This document shows positions 1 through 7,652 of a DNA stretch of 19,033 nt, in pieces; position 1 is the stretch's first letter; the number at the start of each line of letters is the position of its first letter. The position numbers and the translations under genes were made by a program. The stretch comes from JACRBK01 sp964427955. GTDB taxonomy: Bacteria > Chloroflexota > Anaerolineae > Aggregatilineales > Aggregatilineaceae. The notes under the pieces were generated by a model, which did no database searches, was not told the DNA's origin, and was given only the letters and a program-made list of their open reading frames with translations. The DNA is taken from NCBI GenBank assembly GCA_964427955.1, contig CAYRWY010000055.1:1-19033 (forward strand). The letters are read 5' to 3'.

Positions 1-47
1 CCTCTCCATTGCGCTTTTGAATGGAGAGGGGGCCGGGGGGTGAGGCC
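1..47. repeat. Partial copy of dispersed GGGGTGAGG palindromic element
   Basis: A perfect 10-bp inverted repeat (1-10 pairs with 20-29, 9-base loop) is followed by a G-rich run ending in GGGGTGAGG. The same layout, a stem of CCTCTCC/GGAGAGG followed by GGGGTGAGG, occurs at 8451-8497 and 18980-19022. The element is probably cut by the window edge. It lies downstream of htpG. It codes for nothing that I can see. Confidence 0.6.
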
Positions 48-93
48 GGGACAAGACCGTGATGGCCTCACAAAACCTTAAATTGACGCACAT

Positions 94-115
94 AGGGTAG
101 TTCGCGAACTGCCCT
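94..115 (-). terminator. Hairpin overlapping the htpG stop codon, weak terminator candidate
   Basis: Positions 94-102 pair with 107-115 (nine pairs including one G-T) around a CGCG loop. The htpG stop codon lies at 114-116, so the hairpin begins inside it. No T-run follows directly on the minus strand; the nearest T-rich stretch is about 15 bases further on. It may pause transcription or protect the RNA 3' end, but it is not a textbook intrinsic terminator. Confidence 0.3.
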
Positions 116-1976
116 ACCGCCGGGTGGCTTCTTCCATCAGCGCCTCGATGCGCGAAACCATGTCCGCCGGGTTGGGATGAATCCCGTCCATCAGCAGGGC
201 GCTCTCGTACAACTGCTCGATCACCTGGTTGATCACGGGGCGCTCCGGATCGTCCCCGATCCACGCCGACAGGTTGTGGATCAGCGGGTGGCGGCGGTTG
301 AGTTCGAGAATGCGGCGCGGTGCCTCGAAGTCTTTTTCCAGCATCCGGTAGACGCGCTGCACGTGGCGATCCAACTGGCCTTCGGGCTTGGCCAGCCGCA
401 CCGGGCTGTCGTTGAGCACCTTCGACTCGCGCACCTCGACCACGCGCTCGCCCAGGACATCGGCGAACCGCTGGCGCACCGCCCCGAACGGGTCATCTTC
501 CAGGCGCTCGGCCTGGTCGTCCTGGTCGGTCTCGATCTCCGGCAGATCGAGGCTGGCATCGTCCACGTTTTGCAGCGGCTTGCCGTCGTACTCGTGCAGG
601 TTCATCAGCATGAAGCTGTCCACCGCTTCGGTCAGGTAGAGCACTTCCAGGTCGCGCGCCTTGAACGGGTCCAGGTGCGGGCTGTGCGCTACCGACACCA
701 GGTCGTCCGCCAGCAGGTAGTAAATCGCCTTCTGATCCGGCTTCATGCGCGCGACGTAGTCGTCCAGCGTGACGGTCGGCGTCTGGCCGTCGCTCACCGT
801 CGAATGGAAGCGCAGCAGCTTCGACAGGCGGGTCGCCTCTTCGCCATCGGTAGCGATCCCTTCCTTGAGGAAGACGCCGAACTCCTGCCAGAACTTCTGG
901 TACTTGTCGGGGTCCTCCTGGGCGACCCGTTCCAACTCGCCCAGCAGCTTGCCCTTGATCGACTGGCCGATGCGCTTGATGGCGCGCGTGGTCTGGATCG
1001 ACTCGCGGGCGACGTTCAGCGGCAGGTCTTCCGAATCGACCACCCCGGCCACGAAGCGCAAATACTGGGGCAGGAAGTCCTTGTTGTACTCCTGGATCAG
1101 CACCTTGCGGGCGTAGAGCTTCAGGCCGTCTTCGGTCCGCAGGGCGAACATGCCGCGATCCGCCCGCGCGGGGACGAACAGCACGCTGTAGAACTGGACC
1201 GGCGCATCCGACGCGATGTGCAGGTGCAGCAGCGGCTCCTCGAAATCACGCGTGAGCTGCTGGTAGAAGCCCTTGTAATCCTCGTCGGATACCTCGCGGG
1301 CGGGCTTGCGCCAGATCGCCGTGCGCTGGTTGGCGACTTCGGTCCCAATCGTGATCGGGAAGGCGATGAAGTCCGAATGGGTTTTGACGATCCGGCGGAG
1401 TTCGTAATCTTCCAGGAATTCCTTCGCGTCTTCCTTGAGGAAGATCGTCACCGTCGTGCCGCGCCCGTCGCGTTCGCCCGGCTCGATGCTGTAGGTGCTG
1501 CTGCCATCGGACGTCCAGGTCCACGCCTGGTCGCCGGGCCGGAAGGATCGCGACGTCACCGCCACTTTGTCGGCCACCATGAACACCGAGTAGAACCCGA
1601 CGCCAAACTGCCCGATCAGGTCGGTCGCGGGCGCGTTCGGCGCCTCCTGCTCTTTCAGGCGCTGGAGGAAGCTCGCCGCGCCGGATTGGGCAATCGTGCC
1701 CAGGTTCTGGATCAACTCGTCGCGGTTCATGCCGACGCCCGTATCAGAGACGGTCAGCGTGCCCGCGTCCTTGTCGGCGGTGAGCGTGATCGCCAGCTCC
1801 ACTTCGGGATCGATCACCTCGTGCCCGCTCACCATCTCGAACTGTACGCGGTTGAGCGCGTCGGACGCGTTCGAGATCAGCTCGCGCAGAAAGATTTCGC
1901 GCTCGGTATAGAGCGAGTGCACCAGAATATTGAGTAACTGCTGGATTTCAGCTTGAAACGTAAACGTCTCGGCCAT
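114..1976 (-). CDS. htpG: Molecular chaperone HtpG (Hsp90 family)
   Basis: This is a 620-residue cytosolic ATP-dependent chaperone, close to the roughly 620-residue length of bacterial HtpG. The N-terminal GHKL ATPase domain is complete: RELISNASDAL carries the catalytic Glu32 and Mg-binding Asn36, SDTGVGM (D78, G80, G82) contacts adenine, and GQFGVGFYS (122-130) forms the lid glycine motif. The middle domain has the LPLNVARESIQ loop with the catalytic Arg. The C-terminal dimerisation domain has no MEEVD tail, as expected for bacteria. The reading frame stays open upstream to 2279, but the start at 1976 is preferred because it gives the standard family N-terminus and has GGGGAG about 8 bases upstream. 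The gene sits alone behind a terminator at 2125-2153. I see no CIRCE element in the AT-rich leader (2000-2060) and no confident promoter. Confidence 0.97.
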   Translation of the reverse strand: MAETFTFQAEIQQLLNILVHSLYTEREIFLRELISNASDALNRVQFEMVSGHEVIDPEVELAITLTADKDAGTLTVSDTGVGMNRDELIQNLGTIAQSGAASFLQRLKEQEAPNAPATDLIGQFGVGFYSVFMVADKVAVTSRSFRPGDQAWTWTSDGSSTYSIEPGERDGRGTTVTIFLKEDAKEFLEDYELRRIVKTHSDFIAFPITIGTEVANQRTAIWRKPAREVSDEDYKGFYQQLTRDFEEPLLHLHIASDAPVQFYSVLFVPARADRGMFALRTEDGLKLYARKVLIQEYNKDFLPQYLRFVAGVVDSEDLPLNVARESIQTTRAIKRIGQSIKGKLLGELERVAQEDPDKYQKFWQEFGVFLKEGIATDGEEATRLSKLLRFHSTVSDGQTPTVTLDDYVARMKPDQKAIYYLLADDLVSVAHSPHLDPFKARDLEVLYLTEAVDSFMLMNLHEYDGKPLQNVDDASLDLPEIETDQDDQAERLEDDPFGAVRQRFADVLGERVVEVRESKVLNDSPVRLAKPEGQLDRHVQRVYRMLEKDFEAPRRILELNRRHPLIHNLSAWIGDDPERPVINQVIEQLYESALLMDGIHPNPADMVSRIEALMEEATRR

Positions 1977-2124
1977 CGTCAGGACTCCCCAATCACCGGA
2001 TAAAACGATTCCGGAATCTTCATAACATAGTCGCATTAAATTTATATCGGGAGCCCGCAAAAAACACGTAAGAAAAACGCAGGAAAATGCTGAGAGGTTA
2101 TTCGAGGGACTCCACGCGGGAATC

Positions 2125-2153
2125 AAAAAGGGGATGTGCGGTTCACATCCCCT
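2125..2153 (-). terminator. Rho-independent terminator after the sigma/DUF5667 operon
   Basis: A perfect 10-bp stem (2129-2138 with 2144-2153) with a 5-base loop is followed on the minus strand by five T residues (2125-2129, partly shared with the base of the stem). It begins 8 bases after the stop codon of the DUF5667 gene, so it should end that transcript and separate it from htpG. Confidence 0.8.
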
Positions 2154-2160
2154 CGCGAGC

Positions 2161-3312
2161 CTACTTCTTATCCTTGTCCTTGCCGCCGCCCTGGCCCGGA
2201 TTATCGCCGCCCTGGCCCGGCGGATTGTCGCCCAGGCCGGGGGTCGCCCCGTGCCCCGGTGGAGTGCGGGACGGCTCATCCACGCCCCCCTGCTCCGGCG
2301 CCAGCGGCGTCGCGGTGGCCCACGGGATCGGCGGAACCGTCGGAGTACGGCTGGGCGTCACGGACCGGGTCGCGGTCGGTGTGCGCGTCGAGGTCGCCGT
2401 AGGAGTAGACGTCGGGGTCGGCGTCGCCGTGACCGTTGGCGTGACGGTCGGCGTCGCGCTGGGCGTACTGGACGGTGTGACGGTCGGCGTGGCCGTGGCC
2501 GTCGGCGTCGGCGATGGGATCAGCGACGGGGTGGACGTCGGCGTCGGCGTGGTATCGGGCACGAAGCCCGGCACCGTGCCTTCCGTGACCAACCGCTGCT
2601 GAAGGGCGGCATTCTTCCCGGCAGCGACCTGCAAGTGTTTCCATTCCTTGAAGGGTGCCTGCGGGGCCGCGCGCTCGATCAGCGCCGCTTCCCGGTGCGT
2701 GAGATCGGCAATGCGGGCCGTCACCTGCGCCCGGTGGCCGTGTCCGGCGGCCAGCAGTTCAATCGCGCGCGCCATCTGGTCGGACGCTTCTTCCAGCGCC
2801 TTCGGATAGACCTTCTGCTGATCGTTCAACAGCGTCTCGAACTCGTCCAACCGGCGGCTTGCCAGGTTGACCCGCAGGGTCGGCTCGCCATTGTCCGTCA
2901 CCAGCGCCAGCCGGACGTCTTCTACCGCGCGCTTGGCCGGGTACAGGCTGTCGCCCGGCAGACTGCTGGCCGAGGCTTGCGTGACACCACCCAGCGCCAG
3001 GACGATAACCAGGCAGGCCGCCACGGCGTAGCGCACCATGCGCCGGAAGTCCCGCCGGATCGGACGGGACGGCGCCGGGCGAGCGGGCTGCGCCGCCGTT
3101 TGAGCCAGTTCCGCCGTGCGCTGGCGCAGGCGAGCTTCGATCCGGTCCAGCGCCGCGTCCGGCAGCGCCACGTCCGGCCCCTTAGCCAGCCGCCGCGCCG
3201 CTTCCACCAGCGGATCGCCGTCGGCGGACCCGGCGACACGGCGGTGAGGCGGCAGCGCCCGGTCCAGCCGGTCCATGAGATCGTGAGGGTCGTGGGAAGA
3301 TTCGGTGGTCAT
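2161..3312 (-). CDS. DUF5667-type single-pass membrane protein, likely anti-sigma or sigma partner
   Basis: This 383-residue protein has a charged N-terminal cytoplasmic part (1-92), one transmembrane segment (about 94-111), then a helical extracytoplasmic region (about 115-240) that opens with SLPGDSLYPAKRAVEDVRLAL, a DUF5667-like signature. A Thr/Pro-rich linker (253-330) and a Gly/Pro/Lys tail ending KDKDKK complete it. Its ATG overlaps the stop of the ECF sigma gene by 4 bases (ATGA), which implies translational coupling. Membrane proteins encoded directly after an ECF sigma factor are usually its regulators, so an anti-sigma role is inferred. I see no His-x3-Cys-x2-Cys zinc motif of the ZAS type. 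The Thr/Pro region (about 2320-2560) is DNA-level low complexity, which inflates antisense reading frames. The gene is followed by an intrinsic terminator. Confidence 0.85.
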   Translation of the reverse strand: MTTESSHDPHDLMDRLDRALPPHRRVAGSADGDPLVEAARRLAKGPDVALPDAALDRIEARLRQRTAELAQTAAQPARPAPSRPIRRDFRRMVRYAVAACLVIVLALGGVTQASASSLPGDSLYPAKRAVEDVRLALVTDNGEPTLRVNLASRRLDEFETLLNDQQKVYPKALEEASDQMARAIELLAAGHGHRAQVTARIADLTHREAALIERAAPQAPFKEWKHLQVAAGKNAALQQRLVTEGTVPGFVPDTTPTPTSTPSLIPSPTPTATATPTVTPSSTPSATPTVTPTVTATPTPTSTPTATSTRTPTATRSVTPSRTPTVPPIPWATATPLAPEQGGVDEPSRTPPGHGATPGLGDNPPGQGGDNPGQGGGKDKDKK

Positions 3313-3884
3313 GCCCCTTCTCCCCGGATATAGTGGCGGCTCATTTTGTCCGTGCCCAGCAGTTCCGCCAGCCGCCGCAAAGCCCGATGTTGGGCCGTAG
3401 CCACGGCGCGCACACTCTTTCCTGTGATAGCGGCCACTTCTTCGTGACTCTTCCGCTCGACAAAACGCAGAATCAGGATGGTCTGGTGCTCCTCGCTGAG
3501 TTGGGCCAGCGCCGCCCGCAACTCATCCAGTTCTTCGCGTTCTTGCAGGTTGGTTTCCGCCGGAGGCTGGCTGCTGTGCAGCGTTTCCGTCAGCGCCTCT
3601 TCAGGATGGCGCTGGCGCGCGCGATAATAGTCGGCCACGCGTGCCGCCGCGATCCGGTACAGCCAGGCTTCGAATGGCACCCCGGTGATCTGGTAGGCAG
3701 GCAGTCCCTCAACCATGCGTAGAAATACCTCAGCCGTCAAATCTTCGACGAGGGCATCATCCGAAATTCGATACGCGACATACCGGGTGATGGCCCGCAC
3801 ATAGCGGCGGTAGAGGGCAGCGACAGCATCGCTGTCCCCTTGCCGCGCTTGTTCGATCAAAACCTGATCCGGCAGTTCAGCCAT
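3309..3884 (-). CDS. ECF-type RNA polymerase sigma factor (sigma-70 family)
   Basis: This 191-residue protein has only regions 2 and 4, the extracytoplasmic-function layout. Region 2 covers about 22-88 and includes DLTAEVFLRM (48-57) and FEAWLYRIAAARVADYYR (71-88). Region 4 covers about 119-173 and includes the helix-turn-helix SHEEVAAITGKSVRAVATAQHRAL region (146-169). It directs RNA polymerase to its own promoter set. No clear Shine-Dalgarno sequence precedes the ATG at 3884; that region is instead one arm of a 12-bp inverted repeat (3889-3900). The gene is coupled to the DUF5667 gene by a 4-base overlap. The signal it answers to cannot be read from sequence. Confidence 0.93.
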   Translation of the reverse strand: MAELPDQVLIEQARQGDSDAVAALYRRYVRAITRYVAYRISDDALVEDLTAEVFLRMVEGLPAYQITGVPFEAWLYRIAAARVADYYRARQRHPEEALTETLHSSQPPAETNLQEREELDELRAALAQLSEEHQTILILRFVERKSHEEVAAITGKSVRAVATAQHRALRRLAELLGTDKMSRHYIRGEGA

Positions 3885-3888
3885 AGTT

Positions 3889-3966
3889 AAGGTCGCAGGG
3901 CATCTTTACCTAGTCTAAAGCCAGACTATAGCGCAATTCGGTTTTCAACGCGAACCCTGCGACCTT
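3889..3966. promoter_or_regulatory. Nested inverted repeats upstream of the ECF sigma gene
   Basis: AAGGTCGCAGGG at 3889-3900 is the exact reverse complement of 3955-3966, with 54 bases between. Near the centre lies a second dyad, TAGTCT-N6-AGACTA (3911-3928). The inner dyad has an operator-like size. The outer arm nearest the gene covers the position where a ribosome binding site would be. Operator, autoregulatory promoter or 5'-leader structure are all possible. No firm -35/-10 pair was recognised. Confidence 0.45.
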
Positions 3967-3984
3967 CTGATGATCGTCGCGGCG

Positions 3985-5430
3985 CTATTTCTTGCCGCCC
4001 CCTTTGCCCCCATCTTTGCCGTCCTGGCCGGGAGGTGTGCCGCCGTGGCCAGGATTGTTACCGCTCTGGCCCGGGGCATCGCCCGAATGACCGGGCGCGT
4101 CACCACTGTGGCCGGGCGCGGCGTCGGTCTCACCTTCGACTTCGGCCTGTTCTTCCTCACGTACGCGGGTATGATGTTGGGCCGAGATCACCAACCCCGG
4201 CGCCAGGCTGCCCGAAGGCAGATCGTACTGCTTCTTGATCTCGCCCCAGCCGATGCCATCCGCGTGCATCGCCAGCAGTTCATCGGGCGTCACGCCTTCC
4301 ACCTGCTGCGCGATCAGCAGCGCGCGCGCAATTTCGCCAAAACCAATACCGGAGCAGTGCCACGTCATGATGGTGTTGTAGTCCACACCGAACTCGGCGG
4401 CCAGCGCCAGCGCGACCGGCTGATCATCGCGGAACGCGCATTCGTCTTCGCCCGTATCGCTCTCGCAGGCGTCGCCGATGCCATCGCCGTCCGTGTCAAG
4501 CTGATCCGGATTCGCCACCAGCGGGCAGTTGTCCAGATCGTCGATCACGCCGTCGAGGTCCGTATCGGCTTCGCACAGGTCGCCGATGCCATCGCCATCC
4601 GTGTCAAGCTGATCCGGATTCGCCACCAGCGGGCAGTTATCGATCTCATCCAACACGCCGTCGCCGTCCTGATCGCCCTGGCAGACATCGCCCACGCCGT
4701 CGCCGTCCGTGTCGAGCTGATCGGGATTCGCCACCAGCGGGCAGTTGTCCACGCCATCGCCGATCCCGTCGCCGTCGGCATCGTCAAACGTCGTATCGCA
4801 CAGGTCGCCAATGCCATCGCCGTCCGCGTCGGCCTGGTCCGGATTCGCCACCGCCGGGCAGTTGTCCAGGTCGTCGATCACGCCGTCCGCGTCCGCATCG
4901 GCTTCGCACAGGTCGCCCACGCCGTCGCCGTCCGTGTCGAGCTGATCCGGATTCGCCACCAGCGGGCAGTTGTCCACGCCATCGCCGATCCCGTCGCCGT
5001 CGGCATCGTCAAACGCCGTATCGCACAGGTCGCCCATGCCGTCGCCGTCCGCGTCGGCCTGGTCGGGATTGGCCACCGCCGGGCAGTTGTCCAGATCGTC
5101 CAGAATGCCGTCACCATCCTGATCGGTGACGATGGTCAGCGAGACCGCCTGGAGCGTATCGTCAGGCAGCAGGTAGCCGGTGATGACGACAATGTCGCCC
5201 ACCTCTAAATCAGAAGGCTGGAAGGCGCCCGCGGGGGCGATAGTCACCCCGGCCACAACGATCAGGTCATCTTCCAGGATTTCGACTGCGCCCCGGATCT
5301 CGACGAGAACCGGATCATCTTCGCCGCCATCATCCTGGGCCAGAGCCGTGAAATCCGGCGCGACCAGCATGATCACGGCCCATACGGCCAACAGTCCTAA
5401 GGCCAATCTCGAAAGTCGTTTGATGGACAT
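3985..5430 (-). CDS. Secreted thrombospondin type 3 repeat protein
   Basis: This 481-residue protein has an N-terminal signal peptide or anchor (about 1-32, hydrophobic core 10-24). A small beta-rich domain (about 40-101) resembles DUF5666. Six thrombospondin type 3 repeats (about 103-323) follow, each with D-x-D-G-D-G calcium-binding loops, a DNCP.VANPDQ core and a closing Cys. Next comes a domain (about 336-405) with two copies of H-x2-GIG[FW]GEI (His358 and His389), then a tail of PGHSG/PGQSG units ending in GGGKK. TSP3 repeats bind calcium in rigid extracellular structures, so the protein is inferred to act at the cell surface. GGAGGAG lies about 9 bases before the ATG. It is transcribed towards the sigma gene with a 100-base gap and could be part of the same regulon. 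The ligand and exact role are unknown. Confidence 0.88.
   Translation of the reverse strand: MSIKRLSRLALGLLAVWAVIMLVAPDFTALAQDDGGEDDPVLVEIRGAVEILEDDLIVVAGVTIAPAGAFQPSDLEVGDIVVITGYLLPDDTLQAVSLTIVTDQDGDGILDDLDNCPAVANPDQADADGDGMGDLCDTAFDDADGDGIGDGVDNCPLVANPDQLDTDGDGVGDLCEADADADGVIDDLDNCPAVANPDQADADGDGIGDLCDTTFDDADGDGIGDGVDNCPLVANPDQLDTDGDGVGDVCQGDQDGDGVLDEIDNCPLVANPDQLDTDGDGIGDLCEADTDLDGVIDDLDNCPLVANPDQLDTDGDGIGDACESDTGEDECAFRDDQPVALALAAEFGVDYNTIMTWHCSGIGFGEIARALLIAQQVEGVTPDELLAMHADGIGWGEIKKQYDLPSGSLAPGLVISAQHHTRVREEEQAEVEGETDAAPGHSGDAPGHSGDAPGQSGNNPGHGGTPPGQDGKDGGKGGGKK
4462..5124 (-). repeat. Six TSP3-coding repeats with a 225-bp higher-order duplication
   Basis: Six units of 36 or 39 codons start at residues 103, 142, 178, 217, 253 and 289 of the thrombospondin-repeat protein. 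Units 1-2 and 3-4 form a 75-codon (225-bp) duplication. Around 4696-4790 and 4921-5015 the two DNA copies differ by about one base in 90, so the duplication is recent or kept uniform by gene conversion. Confidence 0.85.
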
Positions 5431-5462
5431 CCTGTATACTCCTCCAAATTTCCATTACGAAA

Positions 5463-5491
5463 TTCATAAAGAACACCGCGCCGGATCTCGA
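5463..5491 (-). promoter_or_regulatory. Candidate promoter of the TSP3-repeat gene
   Basis: On the minus strand, TCGAGA (-35, plus positions 5486-5491) and TATGAA (-10, 5463-5468) are separated by 17 bases. Each matches the vegetative consensus at four positions. The predicted leader is about 25 bases and contains the GGAGGAG ribosome binding site. Assigned by pattern only. Confidence 0.3.
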
Positions 5492-5506
5492 CATCTTACG
5501 CCGCGC

Positions 5507-5535
5507 TGGTCAGACTGGTACAAAAAGGCTATCAT
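5507..5535 (+). promoter_or_regulatory. Candidate promoter of the aldehyde dehydrogenase gene
   Basis: TGGTCA (5507-5512) and TATCAT (5530-5535) are 17 bases apart, four and five matches to TTGACA/TATAAT. The predicted leader is about 22 bases and contains AAGGAGGG. It lies back to back with the candidate promoter of the divergent gene. Confidence 0.4.
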
Positions 5536-5563
5536 TCGGCGGGAGGGTCAAGGAGGGTCGCAC

Positions 5564-7051
5564 ATGGCCACAGTCATCGAGGTCAAGAATCCGGTCACCG
5601 GGGACATGATTGGCACCGTGCCCCACTGCACGCCGGACGAGGTCCGCGCCGCCGTCGCCCGCGCCCGCGCCGCGCAGCCGGGGTGGGAAGCGCGGGGCAG
5701 CCGGGGACGCGCCCGCTTCCTGGAAGTATGGGCCGACGAGCTGTGGCGCAGCCGGGATGCGCTGATCCACACCATCCGGCGCGAAACGGGCAAAAACGAG
5801 ACCGGGGCGCTGCTGGAAATCATCGTGCTGGACAACGTGCTCGACTACTACGCGCACCATGCGCCGCGCCTGCTGCGCCCACAGCGACGCCGCACCCTGT
5901 TCCCCATCGTCCAGTACGCCCACGTCTACTACAAGCCCTACGGCGTGGTGGGCTTCATCACGCCCTGGAATTATCCGTACCTGAACGCCCTGCTGGACAT
6001 CGTGCCCGCCCTGGCCGCCGGAAATACCATCGTGCTCAAGCCCAGCGAGATCACGCCCTTCAGCGCCCTACGCGCCGTCGAGATCGCGCACCGGATCGGG
6101 ATTCCGCGCGACGTGTTCCAGGTCGTCACCGGGGACGGCGGCACCGGCGCGGCGCTGGTGGACGAGGTCGATTTCGTGGCCGTCACCGGCAGCACGACCA
6201 CCGGGCGCAAAGTCGCCCAGCAGGCCGCCGCGCGCCTGATCCCGTACAGCCTGGAACTGGGCGGCAAAGATCCGCTGATCGTGCTGGAAGATGCCGATCT
6301 CGACCTGGCCGCGACGACCACGCTGCAAGGCGCGCTGGAAAACGCCGGGCAGGTGTGCGTCAGCGTCGAGCGGGTGTACGTGGTCGAGGCCATCTACGAT
6401 CAGTTTGTCGAGCGGCTGACGCGCTACGCCGCGCAGATGACACTGGGCGCGGACGAGGGGCTGCACATTCACGTCGGGAGCATGACCAACGAGCGCGAGG
6501 TCGTCCGCTGCGAGCAGCAGATCGCGGAGGCTGTGGCGAAGGGCGCCCGCGTGATCGCCGGGGGTAAGCGCCGCCCGGACCTGGGGCCGCTGTTCTTCGA
6601 GCCGACGATCCTGGTGGACGTGGATCACACGATGGCGCTGATGCACGAGGAAACCTTCGGCCCGCTCGTGCCGGTGATGCGCATCCGCAGCGCCGAAGAG
6701 GGCGTCCGGCTGGCCAATGACAGCCATTACGGGCTGTCGTCCGGCATCCTGACGCGCGATCTCAAGCGCGGCGAACAGCTCGCCCGCCAGATTCAGGCCG
6801 GAGACACCAGCGTCAACAAGGTCCAGTTCGTGATCGGCACGCCGACCCTGCCGTCCGGCGGAGTCAAGGACAGCGGGATCGGGCGGCGCAACGGGCCGGA
6901 GGGGCTGCTGCGCTTCGTGCGCACCCAGTCCGTGCTGGTGGATCGCCAGTGGATCGCGCGCCCCACCCTGACGCAGCTCGATCCGGTGCTGTTCCGCCTG
7001 CTCAAAGTACAGCGCGCGCTGCGGCGCTGGGTGCCGTTCCTGCGGGTGTGA
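5564..7051 (+). CDS. NAD(P)-dependent aldehyde dehydrogenase
   Basis: This 495-residue protein is a full-length member of the ALDH superfamily and would oxidise an aldehyde to the acid. The fold signatures are all present: GFITPWNYP (130-138, oxyanion Asn136), IVLKPSE with cofactor Lys159, VTGSTTTGRKV (208-218), the general base Glu231 in LELGGKDP, and the catalytic Cys265 in AGQVCVSVERV. The LELGGKDP...QVC.SVERV style and basic C-terminus remind me of the ALDH22/YHR039C-like group rather than classical betaine or succinate-semialdehyde enzymes; substrate is not assignable. The frame is open to 5180, but 5564 is chosen because AAGGAGGG precedes it and the usual ALDH N-terminus begins there. 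Its stop is 4 bases from the stop of the converging haem-binding gene. Confidence 0.94.
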   Translation: MATVIEVKNPVTGDMIGTVPHCTPDEVRAAVARARAAQPGWEARGSRGRARFLEVWADELWRSRDALIHTIRRETGKNETGALLEIIVLDNVLDYYAHHAPRLLRPQRRRTLFPIVQYAHVYYKPYGVVGFITPWNYPYLNALLDIVPALAAGNTIVLKPSEITPFSALRAVEIAHRIGIPRDVFQVVTGDGGTGAALVDEVDFVAVTGSTTTGRKVAQQAAARLIPYSLELGGKDPLIVLEDADLDLAATTTLQGALENAGQVCVSVERVYVVEAIYDQFVERLTRYAAQMTLGADEGLHIHVGSMTNEREVVRCEQQIAEAVAKGARVIAGGKRRPDLGPLFFEPTILVDVDHTMALMHEETFGPLVPVMRIRSAEEGVRLANDSHYGLSSGILTRDLKRGEQLARQIQAGDTSVNKVQFVIGTPTLPSGGVKDSGIGRRNGPEGLLRFVRTQSVLVDRQWIARPTLTQLDPVLFRLLKVQRALRRWVPFLRV

Positions 7052-7055
7052 GGTC

Positions 7056-7583
7056 TTACTCCGCGGCCTGGTTCTGCTGCACGGTGCGAATCAGCCCCGC
7101 GATCAGCGCCTCTTTCTCGGCATCGGACAGCCGCGCCGCAGAATGCATCAGCCGGTAGGTGCCGGGTGGCATCCGACCGCTGCGCACTTCTTCGGCGATG
7201 CGCTCACTCAGCGTCTTGGGCGGGAACGGGTCGTCGGGATCGACCTCATCCGCGCGGACGAAGCGATCCCAGTCGGAAAAATCCATCTTCTCGCGGCCTT
7301 CGGACACGTCGTACCAGATGATCCACGAACTGGGCGCGATCCGGGCGTACCAGGGCCAGGCGGTCTGGTTGCTGTGGCAGTCGAAACACGCCTGCCGGGC
7401 CAGCGCCTCGGTCTCCGGCGCATCCCAGATCACCTCACGCTTGACCGGCGGGTTATGCCGGTTGACCGGGACGAGCTGGATCGCGCCGAACACGACGATC
7501 AGCAGTGCGGCGTTGATCGACAGAGTTTTGATCCACCAGGATCGCGCCGGAAAGCCCGGCAGGGGGGGCAGCAAGTTACGCAC
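7056..7583 (-). CDS. Membrane-anchored haem-binding domain protein (single CxxCH)
   Basis: The protein has an N-terminal transmembrane anchor (about residues 20-36) followed by an extracytoplasmic domain with one c-type haem site, CFDCH (C66, C69, H70), then GRMPPGTYRLMH, matching the Haem_bd family often found near oxidoreductases. The distal GRMPP segment supplies a possible second axial Met. The start is uncertain. I use GTG at 7583 (175 residues), which has GGAG 10 bases upstream. An upstream in-frame GTG at 7631 would give 191 residues but has no ribosome binding site. The gene follows the SDR gene on the same strand with a short gap, so the two are probably cotranscribed. An electron-transfer role is inferred from the family only. 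Confidence 0.85.
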   Translation of the reverse strand: MRNLLPPLPGFPARSWWIKTLSINAALLIVVFGAIQLVPVNRHNPPVKREVIWDAPETEALARQACFDCHSNQTAWPWYARIAPSSWIIWYDVSEGREKMDFSDWDRFVRADEVDPDDPFPPKTLSERIAEEVRSGRMPPGTYRLMHSAARLSDAEKEALIAGLIRTVQQNQAAE

Positions 7584-7652
7584 GAGTCGTGATCTCCGGT
7601 TGGTACCGACAGGGTCAGCCAGATTATACACACCTGCCGCGCCGATCCGCCC

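Noticed and set aside
177..1937. Long plus-strand reading frame antisense to htpG
   Set aside because: It is a GC-rich shadow of htpG with the composition of a reversed frame and no recognisable domain.
1977..2279. An N-terminal extension of htpG of about 100 residues, open in frame
   Set aside because: The extension is Arg/Ala-rich without HtpG homology, crosses a terminator, and the ATG at 1976 has a good ribosome binding site and the conserved family N-terminus.
2320..2560. Regular GTCGGCGT-type tandem repeat, considered as a minisatellite or CRISPR-like array
   Set aside because: It codes for the Thr/Pro linker of the DUF5667 protein in frame; there are no unique spacers of even length.
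3970..5208. Plus-strand reading frame of 412 residues antisense to the TSP3 repeats
   Set aside because: Its periodicity only mirrors the repeats of the real gene, and it has no independent start signal.
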